Part shown: in pieces, positions 34,569 through 45,792 of the stretch
How the letters are laid out: every line of letters starts with the position of its first letter
Numbering within the stretch: position 1 is the first letter of the stretch
Origin: Dryas octopetala
Lineage: Eukaryota; Streptophyta; Magnoliopsida; Rosales; Rosaceae
Direction of reading: 5' to 3'
DNA length: 64,000 nt
Assembly (NCBI GenBank): GCA_963921425.1
Contig: OY992837.1
Coordinates: 19,484,630 to 19,548,629 of the forward strand
Translations under genes and position numbers: made by a program
The notes under the pieces: model-generated
Told to the model about the DNA's origin: nothing
Databases searched by the model: none
Seen by the model: the letters and a program-made list of their open reading frames with translations, nothing else

Positions 34569-37232
34569 TGTAACGACCCGACCCAAATTTCACGAGAAAT
34601 TTAAATTTTTTATTCGTAATGGCCATTTAGAAGCGTAGTGAGAAATTGAATAGTGAGACCTCGTATTTTTTCAAAGATTTATTTTGAATATTTTGAGAAT
34701 GTATTTTGAAAATAAAAATGTTTTTGTTTAATTTCTAATTTAAGTTTTAAATTGGGTTTGACCAAAAAGGTTGACTTTTTATTTAACGAGCTCTAGACTT
34801 CGAGTTTATGCTTGTTGGATAATTTTCGAGCCCACGATTTTATAGAAACGTAGCACGCATCGATCCGAGTTACAGTTTGAGAGATACGGGCGTTTGAAGC
34901 GAGAGGCAATTTTGTAAATACAAATTGGGTTTAAAACAAAATTATATCCAAATCAGATTTAAATTCTCTCTCTCTCTCTCTCTGTCTCTGTCTCTCTCTC
35001 TTTCTCTCCCCCTGGTGACACTCTCTCTCTCTCCGACCCTTCCCCCGAGCTCCCTCTCTCTCCGGCCTCCCTCCTTCGTCGTCCAGTCAGGAGGCGGCGA
35101 CGCCACCGCCTCAGCCCCTCCTCCTTTCTCTCTCATCCCCTAGTCTTTCTCTCTCTCTCTCTCCCCGACACTCCTTTCTCTTCCCCTTCTCTGTGCGCAT
35201 AAAACCACCACCGGAGGACAACCTCCGGCCACTGTCCCGGCGGCACGAGACCACCTGCATGATCCCCTTAGGCCAGCCGTTTCCCCCTGAGCTTCCCTTT
35301 GCTGGCCGGTGCCCCCTGCGCACAGAAACAGCTCAGAAAAGCCAAGCCAGCCGCTAGTTTCATTTCCTGATTCTGGCCACCTCCGAGCTCCGATCAAGAA
35401 ATTGGTGACACGATCGTGACTCAAGACGATTCGGTGGAGGATCGAAGCTATGTTTCTCACAGTGAGTGGACTTTACCTTTCCGAAATATTTTGCGTATTT
35501 AATGAGTTTAATTCTTTCTCAATTTAATTAAGTATGACTTAAGTTAATAGATCTTGGAAGTGGCTTTATTTTAAATGGATTATGATTTTCAAAGTATACA
35601 AATGTCATCATGAGTCTTTATTAAATGATTATTTTTTTATATGAGATGGATGTCTTGTCTTGGTTTAAGAGTAGCAAGAGTTAAATGATTTCCACGTAAT
35701 TTTAATACAATTAATTATTGAGAATAAATATATTTTAAGCTTTGAATAAACTTTGAGTGATATTTTAGTGACTAAAAATCTTATAGCTAATCTCTCATGT
35801 CAAAAGGTTTTGTTTGTGTGGCTTTGAAATATTATGAATGGTTTTGTTTGGTGGAGAGTAAATGTTAAATTTGATTTTAATATTTATATTTTGGAAGCTT
35901 TAATTTTATTTATGGGTGTAGCTAGCTTCCTGGTTATTAAATTAAGTTTTGATTTGGGTATCGAATCTATGATTTAAGTATAAATCTTCTCACAAGCATG
36001 TGTTGATGATGTTGCATACGTGGTGATGAATTTGAATATACAAGAGGCATTATATTGTGAAACAATGATAGTTATGAGTTAGTTTTGAGAACGTTGTGTT
36101 AGAGTTTGTGCGAGGATACATGTATGCCCGTGCATTGATTCGCTCTGCACGGGAAGTAGCGAGCCCACTCACTTGCCTGCTCGGGCATTGATTCGCTCTG
36201 CATGAGAAGTGGCGAGCATTCCTGCCTGCTCGTGCATCGATTCGCTCTGCACGAGAAGTGGCGAGCATTTGTGCCTACCCGTGCATCGATTCGCTCTACA
36301 CGGGAGGTGGCGAGCTTACCTACCTGCTCGTGCATCGAGATCACTCTGCATGGGAAGGGGCGAGCTTATCTGCCTACTCGTGCCTATGCACCGGATGTGG
36401 TGAGCTTAATTACCTAAGTGTATGACTATTGGCTTTCCCGGATACTAATTTGATGTAATGTTTCATTTCATGGCCTAGAGATAGATAGTTTGCATGAATG
36501 ACAATGGAGAATTTGAGTTAATTACATTATTGTCTACTTTGGCGTGATATCATGTTTAATCGTTTACCTTGCATGTTCTATGGAAGTTCTTTTCGGATCA
36601 ATTGTATTTACTTAAATGATGAAAATGTTTATGTGGACTAATCGTTGATTTTGTTTGAAAAGGAGTTTTGACAGGGTTTTAAAACTGGGGGATTTCAAAG
36701 AGCGATGTGAGGTCTTAGAGTTGAAATTTGACTTTTAATGATTCGTGAAAAGATAAATGACAATTATTTTCCGTACTTATAAATTGTCCACTCACTGAGT
36801 TTATCTCACAATTTTCTTATTTTGTCTTAAATTGTTTCCTCTCAGGCCATAGCATTAGTGGAGGTCAAGCCAATCACGTCGAGGTATAGCGTCCATTTTC
36901 TTTACTCGGATTTTGTAGGCATCGCTTCCATTTTGGAAGTTCCTTTTTACTTTAACTCTAAAATTTGTTGCAGTAGAAGTAGTGGCTCTGAAAACCATAT
37001 TGGAACTTTATGTTTTTGTGGTGTTATTTGGGTCAGAGACTTTTTTTTTTTTTTTTTTTTTTTGTGGTAGAGGCGGCTGATATTTTTAGAAGCGTTTTTT
37101 GTAGGTTAATAAATTTAGGATTAGTCCATTTTCAGGGTAGGTTCTGCTGAATTTTTGGTAGAATTTTCCTTAATTTTGGATTCCCACAGGACCCTCTCCA
37201 AGATTCAAGGTGGAATCCGGAGGCGGACATGA
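34569..37232 (+). mobile_element. Tekay-like LTR, possibly solo, 3' end damaged
   Basis: Starts TGTAACGACCCGACCC directly after ACAGA. It follows the family order: cgagttacagtttgagagatacgg block near 34865, CT-rich leader, GAGGATCGAAGCTA near 35437, tandem array 36131-36395, TGTCCACTCACTGAG at 36785, and GGTGGAATCCGGAGGCGG at about 37210. No primer site follows, and the expected right ACAGA duplication is not adjacent. Confidence 0.85.
36131..36395 (+). repeat. 49 bp tandem repeat x 5 in the 34569 LTR
   Basis: Units contain GCATCGATTCGCTCTGCACG and AGTGGCGAGC, about 49 bp each (the first is longer). Its sequence is unrelated to the arrays in the other Tekay-like LTRs, yet it is at the same LTR position. 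Confidence 0.92.
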
Positions 37233-37375
37233 CCTCTACTCAAACCTAACCCAAAAAATTCGGGTTGAGGTCGGGTTCGGACGGGTTTTGACTTTTTCAA
37301 ACCATTCCAAATGGGTCCAAACATCGGGTTGGGTTTGGGCGGGCTCGGGTTGACCTAGCCCAAGTTGCACCCCTA
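37233..37375 (-). mobile_element. hAT-like terminal fragment
   Basis: GGTCGGGTTCGGACGGG / GGGTTTGGGCGGGCTCGGG repeats end in GTTGCACCCCTA. The pattern is typical of one end of small plant hAT elements. No opposite end or 8 bp duplication is seen. 37376-37547 holds nothing I recognise. Confidence 0.4.
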
Positions 37376-37547
37376 CTCTTGATCATCGTTGAGGTTGATG
37401 ACTAAATCTTCAAGTTCAATAGAATTGAAGAAAATTTTATTGTTTGAAAAAACTCACGCTTCAGATAATCTTCATCAAATTTATTCCAACATTTAATCGT
37501 AGTTACCTTTTCCAGATAGGGAATATAATCGTCATTAGGATCATTAT

Positions 37548-38909
37548 TGTCACACCCCAAAATAGGGTCTGTCAATTTGGGTATGTGGCAGTGCCACAGT
37601 TGCCATTAACCTTGAAAACAAAATCATTAACAATCCTAATAAGAGTGATCCAAAGCTAACAGTCAATGTAAGGCAAGTTGAATACAAGCAACAAGTGAGT
37701 AGATATATATATATATATATATTTTTTTTTTTGAGATTTAAAATCAAAGATATAGCATATATGAAAGCTTTATCACCATGATGAGCCCCTTAGATTTAGT
37801 AGTTAAAAATGATTTTGACAAAAGGATTAACAGACCCTTGCTTTAAAATTTACTAAGCAAAACCTTTAAAAGTAAGAATTATATTTTGGAGTCATAACTT
37901 AAAATCTGTTAAGTTACCAAAGATAAGAACAATAAAACCAAATAATAGTATTTGGTAATGAGCCATTCTAAATTCTTCATATTTAAGTCAACAGATTTTA
38001 CAACTAAGGCAATAAAGTAAAAATGGATGTTACACACTCATCTATATAAGAATCCTCTTCTTCACTAGTATCTAATGATGTTGGGGGTGTTGAGAAGTCA
38101 ATCCTGGGAGTCCTATTCCACCAGCCTTCTTGCTCTTCCTCTGAATCCAAGAGGTCTGTCATGCTAACCATGGTTCTAATTGTTATCCTGCACTTACAAA
38201 TTGTGTAGGGATGAGCATCACCAAAACAGCTGATCCTATACTCAACTAGTTCAAAACATTTGCACACATTTCAAAGTATTTTGTACAACAAGATAGGTAC
38301 TAACAAAACCATAAGCATTTTTGCCAAATTGGCCAAAAAAATTACAACATACAATGGTAACAAGGCAGTTCCACCATGTATCAGTTAAAGCCATTTGACT
38401 AGAAACTAAGCATGTTCATAATTTATCTGGTTTTAAAGAAGTCATAACATAAAAACATGCCATACATAGATAACAACTCAATAGTCTCAGATCAACATAG
38501 CAATTACTTCCACATGTTATAGTTTTTCACAACTAGTTTTGAACAAAATTATGAAATGCATATGCATGTGAAAAAATAAATAACCATGCAGTGCGTACAT
38601 TTTCTCTATGACAAAGCTCACCTGTCAAAGTTTAAATAGTTGACTCATTCCTTAATTTGTAATTTCATTCCCTATCCCAATATCCTACTAACAGACAGAT
38701 CTTAGATAGTGAGATGTCCTCGAATGGAAGCATATAAGATTATCTCTTCCCCTCTAGCATACTCTTAAACCACATAACCATCTAGAGTAATCTGTATGCA
38801 TATTTTTAGGGAATCAAATCCAAGAATAAGAAATATTTATCTTACTATCTCTAATTAGGAAGTCCAAACGCTTAAAACACATTAAAGTATACATTATTGA
38901 TTTAATCAC
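37548..38909 (-). mobile_element. Gypsy LTR-like repeat, copy 2 (TGTCACACCCC family)
   Basis: Begins TGTCACACCCCAAAATAGG and matches 17198-18290 in block order, including TCTTAGATAGTGAGATGTC near 38700. It is probably an LTR read backwards. The right border is set only by the CACTA end at 38910. Confidence 0.55.
37639..37834 (+). repeat. Direct repeat A, right copy
   Basis: The second copy of the segment at 34385-34568. Here it is in its original context inside the TGTCACACCCC-family repeat, continuing into CCCTTGCTTTAAAA. Confidence 0.93.
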
Positions 38910-39175
38910 CACTACAACAAAAACAGGATATGACAACGAGCGAGAAAAGTTGTCAAAGCCGTTTAAAAACGTGCTTCTAAAGTTGTCTAAATATTAATGA
39001 ACGTTGCTAAATACTTTTCTACAATGTTCATAGAACACAGTATCTTTTAACTACGTGTTTAAACGTTGTTGTTTTATTTTTACAACATCATATGCATGTT
39101 GTTATTATGATTTCCTTTGACAACATGCTTTTATTGTTGTCATTGTTCTTTGCATAACATAAATATGAACGTTGT
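38910..39175 (+). mobile_element. CACTA element end with subterminal repeats
   Basis: CACTACAACAAAAACAGG at 38910 is followed by degenerate palindromic units (GACAACGAGCG..., ACAACATCATATGCATGTTGT, ACAACATGCTTTTATTGTTGTC). It is a different, older family than the element at 1749. No convincing right end was found. Confidence 0.6.
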
Positions 39176-40058
39176 TAAATAAAAATTTACATTTTTTTTA
39201 ATAAAACAAATTTAAATTCATAAATATGGTTCATAAACACAATCAAGGTGCAATATTTTCAAATATCATTAATATATCTTCCAGCCACTAATTAATATCA
39301 TTCATTAAATAGAACTAATAGAACTAATATCATTTATACAACCAACCATGCACCTGTCAAAAAAAAAACCCAACTATTTAGCACAAGTCAACCATGTTAA
39401 TCAACATACTAGCACAAAATACAGTCTCATGCAATGTCTTCTTGAAATCTAACACCTAAAATCCAACACAAGCTCCTATGCTCTTTGACAGTCTTTTTTT
39501 CCTTCTCCAAAACAAAAAAATTCCACCCTACAATAAAAGTTTCTTCCCAAAAATAGCTAAAGTTTCCTTATCCAAAGAGCACAAGTCCACCATGTAGCCA
39601 AAGTTAATTTCTTCCTCAAAGTAGCAAAAGTCCACCTACCAAAATATACTTCTCTTCCAATAAAGCTTAGGTACGTACTCTTTGTCATCATCAAATAAGA
39701 CTTCTTTTCACAAGTTCTGGAGCAATTCCTTTTCATAAACATGCCATTTCAATAAAACAAAAAATACATAACCATTTAGCCTTGGTGGAATGTCAACATA
39801 TTTTTAAAGATGCACATTTTTTTGTTCAATCCAGCAAAATCAGCCTTTTAATTGTTGAAGGCCTTGCAAGTGATTCCCAAGTTCTCCCTTTAATTCTAAA
39901 GTCATTGACATTTCAATAGGAGAAGGGCTCTCATGCTGCAAAAGCAATCTAAAAATAGCTTGGGACTTCATTGGACAAATCATTTATGGATCTCTTATAT
40001 CTCTTGTGTTGGAGCATAATTTTTTCGATTAGACAATTTGCCAACAATAATATTTCCT
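39176..40058. other. Unassigned AT-rich sequence
   Basis: Possible interior of the CACTA fragment. Only short chance ORFs, no domain or repeat recognised. Confidence 0.5.
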
Positions 40059-40633
40059 AATGATTTTGAGAAGCCTGAATTCCATCTTCGATCGTCGTTC
40101 GGGAAATTCGTTGGGGGTGTACCTGCCAAAAACACTTCGATGCTTAAGTTAGAAAAATTCCTTCAGATCCCCTTTCATTTTTCATCCTGTTGGTATTTAT
40201 AGGCTTCATCATGCCTTATTCTTCCTCCATCCCACTCCACGTCTCTCCACTTCCCTTGCCCTTTAATCATGGCCTTAATGGATATTTTAGTGGGATGTGG
40301 CTGTTGTAGTGGGATTTCTACGTTCTATCCCTTCAAAAAATAGTCATGTTCCAATTTAAGTGGTCTATAGTTTTAGGCTTGACTTACTTCATCCCTCGTC
40401 CAGCCCAACTGGTTTAGCATAGTTTTTTATGGCCCAAAATGGTTTATTCCGATTTATACTAACCTAATTTGTGGTAAATAAAAATTACAAATGAGTACAA
40501 AATGATTTGTAAATAAAAAGGTAATAAACGAGTACCTTCTCGAGCTTTCCCCCTAGCCTTTGGGCATGCACATCGATCTTTTGTTTGGACTCGGACTCGA
40601 ACCGATTTCTCCAATCGATACACTTTGTATCTA
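40059..40633 (-). mobile_element. LTR fragment of a Tat-like family
   Basis: The block GGGGGTGTACCTGCCAAAAACACTTCGATG near 40110 (described in part) and TTGGTATTTATAGGC near 40192 resemble the 'ggtaccagccaaacacgctccgatg' and TATA regions of the Tat LTR at 28450. 40359-40473 is repeated at 55317-55433. It continues beyond the solo LTR at 43799. Confidence 0.55.
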
Positions 40634-40638
40634 ACTCC

Positions 40639-43600
40639 TGAAACACCCCGAACCTCGGGCCCATGAAAAATACTGAATATCAAACTGTTAAATCTGTTTT
40701 CTCTTACTTTTGAGCCATGCACAACAACATAAGTAAATATAATTCTGTCAAAAACATTTTAAACAAACCACTGAGTAAAAACAATTAAATAAATCTCTCT
40801 GGGTCCCACTGCCTCGTCTTCTCCACACTGCTTCCTCAGCCTACTTAACCTGCAAAACACAAATCCTACACCACATCCATGGTGTACTAGGTTATACGAC
40901 AAACCCGGTAAGCTCACTAGAGCTCATATGAGTGAAATGACATAATAATTGTCCTCAATAATTTTCTCGATCCCCAAACTCAAAAATAATCCATAAATAC
41001 TCAATCACATAATGATTTCATCACCAATCATCCAAATATCAAAATAAATCATAAATCCTCGTATTCTAGTCAAATCTCATCAATAACAATAATAAAACAT
41101 TTTGGCAAATCAATTGCCTAATCGTTAACTATTAACCTCAACATCAACCTCAAACATTCACATCCTAATTAATAATCTCACGGCATAATTACCCTCGCTT
41201 CCCTTCTCAAGCTTCAAGCCTAAACCTTACCAAGTTCTAACCAGCCCAAATCCTAACGAACTAAAGCCATACAACACACGATATAAACAAACATCTATCC
41301 AATTTCACTCAAGACGCTCTTTGAAACCCTCCAACTTTAAAACTATTTCTCAAATCCATCTCTTCTTTCAAATCCATTTTTAAAATCATCTCAAAACTGT
41401 AATTCGAACTCTGAAGAATAAATAGTATTTTCAAAATGTAAAACTGTTAAAATAACTGGAATAAAAACACAATGTTCTATTGAAACTGTCATTTAAAATA
41501 TTTACTGATGTAATTTCATTTCTCAAAATGCTCTACAACTGAAATCTCGCGCCACACTAGTACCCGAGGAACTGCTGGTCATACACTGCCGAGTCATCTC
41601 TAGGCAAGTGCAGAGCAAATCTATACCTGCTGTGATGCTGGTCATACACCGCCGGTTAGGCAAGTGCAGAGCGAGTGCTGGTCGTACACTGCCAACTAGG
41701 CAAGTGCAGAGCAATGTCATGCTGGTCATACACCGCCAACTAGGCAAGTGCAGAGCGAGTGCTGGTCATACACTGCCGAGTCATCTCTAGGCGAGTGCAG
41801 AGCAATATATACCTGCGTGCTGGTCGTACACTGCCGAGTCATCTCTAGGCAAGTGCAGAGCAATACATACCTGCTGAAGAGGGTACTAGTATGGCGGTTT
41901 GAAACCGCTTCTGTATATCTCAATCAACCACCTCTCAAAAACTACTCCTCCAGATAAAAACTGAAATTTAAATCTTTCCATAAATCCGCTTAAATAAAAT
42001 TATTCTCAAATTGTGAAAGCTGCTTGATCAAAATCATTTCTAAAAGACAGAAATTCATCAATAAAACTTCCCCAAAATAATACCAAAACAATACCAAAAC
42101 CTTTTCCAGAAAACTGTCCATACTCAAATAAATCAAGAAAAGAGTTAAATTATAAAATGTACAAAACATTTCGAAAACCAAGGATCCACTCACAGTCTAC
42201 CCTGAACTATACTGAAACCTTCCCGAAATTGATTCCTACTCACGACCCCTTCCTCACTTGTTTGTCATTCCTACTCACAGTCTATTGTATGATAATTGCT
42301 AAATCCTCACTTAATCCTTTAGTCTCAATCTTCGTCAATTCCTTCTCATGGTCTGAACCCTATACTTGGCTTCCTTTAACATAAAGCATCAAATCACACA
42401 AAACCGACGATTTATTAACGGTACTCTACATTGAAAGTCCGATACGTTTCACTCACAATTTAACTACGTAAAAGACCAAAATACCCTTCACGGTGTCATT
42501 GCTCGGATACCAAATCCGGCAGCATAACGGCATCGGAAATGAGATTTCCCGAGCCCATGTACCTGTTAAGATCAGACAACCAACATTTAAATATTCAGAG
42601 TTCACAACTTCCGTTCAACGACCGAAATGGATGGTAACCACCACGCACGGTGGTTGCCCAGCCCCTAACAACACACAAACACTCACCAATATGCAAAAAA
42701 ACCCTAGAATTGGCCTTTAGATGTCCTGGGGAGGCTGATTGACAAGGAAAATCACCCAACCCGCCGCCACAAGTGGCGGAGCCGACGGTGGCAGCGGCGG
42801 CACAAACTTAAAAATACCCAAATTCAACTCCAAACAATCCTAATCATATAATTGAACCTTTAATTGCACAAAAACAACACGAATTTGAGTCCAATTTCAA
42901 GATATTCGAAAATAACATAAACCCTAAAATCGAATTTCTAAAATCTCAAAATTGAACATCAACACCTTAGGGGAAAGATTACCCGTACCTAGAGGATCGA
43001 TTTTGTCAACTGGATCGATGGCCAATTATCGCTGGAAACGCCGGAATCGGCGGCGGAAGCCGCCGCCCTTTGCATCGTCGATTCGCCGCCGTGAGCGATC
43101 ACCGGAGCAAGGGGGTGACGCTGCTGGACTCGCCGGAGCCTGGGGAAGAGAACCCAAGTGGTCGTCGGCCTCGAACTCGCCGGAAAAATCGAGTCGCCGT
43201 CGAGAGCTTCGTTCAGAAACGGCGTCGCTGCGCCGCCGTCGCGGCTTGGTTGGCTGATCAGACCCCACCGGGAGGTCGGCGGCGTGGAGGCGAGTCCAAC
43301 GCCGGTCAGATCACAGAAATCTGGCGCGGGACGACCGAGGGTCGAAGAGAGAGATCACGGGGGAGAGAGAGAGCCAGCCGAGAGAGAGAGAAAACCAGCG
43401 AGGAGAGAGAGAGAGATCGGGGGAGGAGAGAGAGAAAAGGGGGAGGCTGAGGTGGTGCCGTCGCCGTCTCCTAGCCGGACGGCGAGGGAAGCAGGCCGGA
43501 GAGGAGAGTGTGCCAGGGGAGGGGCGTTGGGGAGAGATAACAGGGAGAGAGAGTGAGGCGTGAGAGGAGAGAGAAAGTCCAGAATTTTTTGGACCTTTGG

Positions 43601-43793
43601 GGTTTTAAAACCCACTTTTATAAATTTACAAAATTGCCCCTTACTTCACATGTCCGTATCTTCCAAACCGTAACTCGGACCGAAGCGTGCTACGTGTCTA
43701 TGAAATCGTGGGATCGAAAGCTATCTAACGGACCCAAAGTCAAAATCAAAAGCCCTTTTATTTTAAAAGTCAACTTTGGGTCGGGTCGTTACA
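40639..43793 (-). mobile_element. Tekay-like solo LTR (3155 bp), minus strand
   Basis: The minus strand starts TGTAACGACCCGACCC (plus end 43793) and ends GGTTCGGGGTGTTTCA (plus start 40639). An exact 5 bp duplication ACTCC lies at 40634-40638 and 43794-43798. No primer site or coding sequence is inside, so it is an LTR left by LTR-LTR recombination. A GA-rich leader lies at 43340-43570 and a tandem array at 41565-41880. The long open frames at 42950-43560 are composition effects in the GC-rich leader. Confidence 0.95.
41565..41880 (-). repeat. Tandem array (six units, 40-63 bp) in the solo LTR
   Basis: Units contain GTCATACACTGCCGAGTCAT or a shorter form plus CTAGGCAAGTGCAGAGC. Long units carry an extra segment. 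The reverse complement matches the array at 33385. Confidence 0.93.
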
Positions 43794-43798
43794 ACTCC

Positions 43799-44847
43799 TC
43801 TATGTGCTACCTTCGTAACTAATCCGGTCAATTAGTTGTTCGAAGCTCTTAATGTCCCTATCTTCCATTTTTTCAAGCGTGTTCCCTCAAGCCTTTGAAA
43901 TCGATCTTTAATCTTTCTTCATGTCACCCCTTAATGTGTAGGACAATTTTTGTTTATTTCATGTTTCGCTTTTTCTTCGAAGGTGAACTTCTTGCCTCTC
44001 AAAGTTGTTTTCCTCTTCAAAGGTGAGCCTCTCACCTCTCGAAGTTGCCATTCCTCTTTGAATAATAAATAAAGATGTATGTTTGTTTATTTTTATCGTT
44101 CGTTCCGATTTTTCATTCCTTGCATATTTTCTGTGACACCTGAAATGTCATTAAAATATGTTTTTCTTGTATGTTTCCCTTTCTTGTATATTTCCCTTGA
44201 CATTAAACCCGAAATGTCATTGAAATATGTCTTTTTCTCATTTTGTACGATCAAAATAAATTTTATTAATCAACCTTCCCAAACGATCATTTCCTATACC
44301 ACTTAGCCTGAAGTGTGGGGCCCAAATGTTGTAGGGTAATACAGTCATTTTAACAACCTTTCTATCAAACATTTTCCATGCCACTTAACCTAAAGTGTAG
44401 GTCAAAATATTTGTAGGGTAATATGTGTTTTCATAATACGATTAAACTCGGTCTCAGTCTCGGCCGTTCATGCAATTTAATTAATTGAGGCATGTTATAT
44501 CAATCCGATAATTAATCCAATAATCAATCAATCAATCCAATATCATGTAATATCAATTTGATAATTAATCCAATATCATAGATTCATGTCTATGAAAAAT
44601 AATTAAATATCATTCAATTTTTTTAGAAAATAGGGTAAGAAATTCTTAGCTCCTATATTTTTCATCCAGTTTATTGAGATTTTGGCCGATCCCACCATAT
44701 GAGCTATCAGTGATGCGCTTCGGCTATTTGCTTTGATTCTTCCTCAACCATAATTTCACAATCATAAGTATGCTCCCTGTCCAGCCATATGTTTTATGAA
44801 AACTGTACCCAACTTCTGTTTAGTTTCAGCATCGACCGTGTGAGTTG
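43799..44847. other. Unassigned LTR or spacer sequence
   Basis: The start continues the fragment interrupted at 40634. It has low-complexity T/C-rich text and short duplications (TTGAAATATG near 44150 and 44220; CACTTAGCCTGAAGTGTGGG near 44303 and a similar block near 44390). Near 44640-44847 the minus strand may hold exon-like sequence beside hAT 2. Confidence 0.45.
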
Positions 44848-45792
44848 TAAGGTACCCAAATGCGGACCGTATCCCGTGTCGGATACGTATCGGATACGGA
44901 TACGCATCAGATACGGACCGATACGCCTTGGATACGTATCCAAGTCAACGGATATGTATTTGACTTGTTGGATACGTGTATCCTTTGCTCTCAACACGGG
45001 TATCCGATTTTTTGGATACGTTTAACAGTCAATTGAAGAAAACGAAAAGAATTTAATTTGGATGAAGGATACGAAGAGTCTCTAACTTGAAATCATGAAA
45101 ACGAGCGAGGACTCTGCGTGTCTGCCACAGTGCCACTTCATCTTCTTCAGCCACTTCTTCAGTTCTTCACTTATTCTTGCAAACCCAAATTGGAGAGAGT
45201 CAAGAAACCCAAATTGGAAACCCAAATCAGATGTGCAGAAACCCACTCCAAACGATTGACTTGCACCGCACCGCCGACGAGCGACGAACGACCTACGCCG
45301 CACCCAGTTCTTCAGTTCTTCAACCACTTCATCTACTGGTAAGTGCGTACTGGTGTTTGTTTGTGTCTTTGACTCTTTGTGAACTACTGAACTTTGTGCA
45401 TGGTATACTGGTAATATACTAGTTGAGAACTAGAATTGACTTATTAGATTAAGGAAAGTCGTATAGTGTATACTGGTTGTTTGGTTGATATATAATAATA
45501 TTGATTATTTCATTATTTGATTGTAATATAATATAATATAAATTATATTATTAATAGCTTGTCACTTTGTCGCCTTGTATATTTGTTTCTTTCTTTCTTG
45601 ACCAGTACAATGTGTATAATATATGTTAATAATACAATGTGTAATATTAGTTAATATATATGTTACCCAGTACCATGTCTAATATTAGTTAATAATATAT
45701 ATGTTTCGCTTGTAATATGTTTCCAAATGAGTTATGCAATATATATTTTTTTTATGTTGCTTATACTGTATAAATTATTCATGTTCAGGAAA

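Noticed and set aside
36131..36395. CRISPR-like regularly spaced repeats.
   Set aside because: Plant nuclear LTR; units are plain tandem repeats without unique spacers.
38910..40311. GTTGTAGTG at 40303-40311 as the right end of the CACTA element starting at 38910.
   Set aside because: Only the first ten bases of the inverted repeat agree, the subterminal hairpins are absent there, and the flanking triplets (CAC and GGA) differ.
42950..43560. Arg-rich open frames on both strands.
   Set aside because: GC- and GA-rich LTR leader; frames overlap on both strands and match no family.
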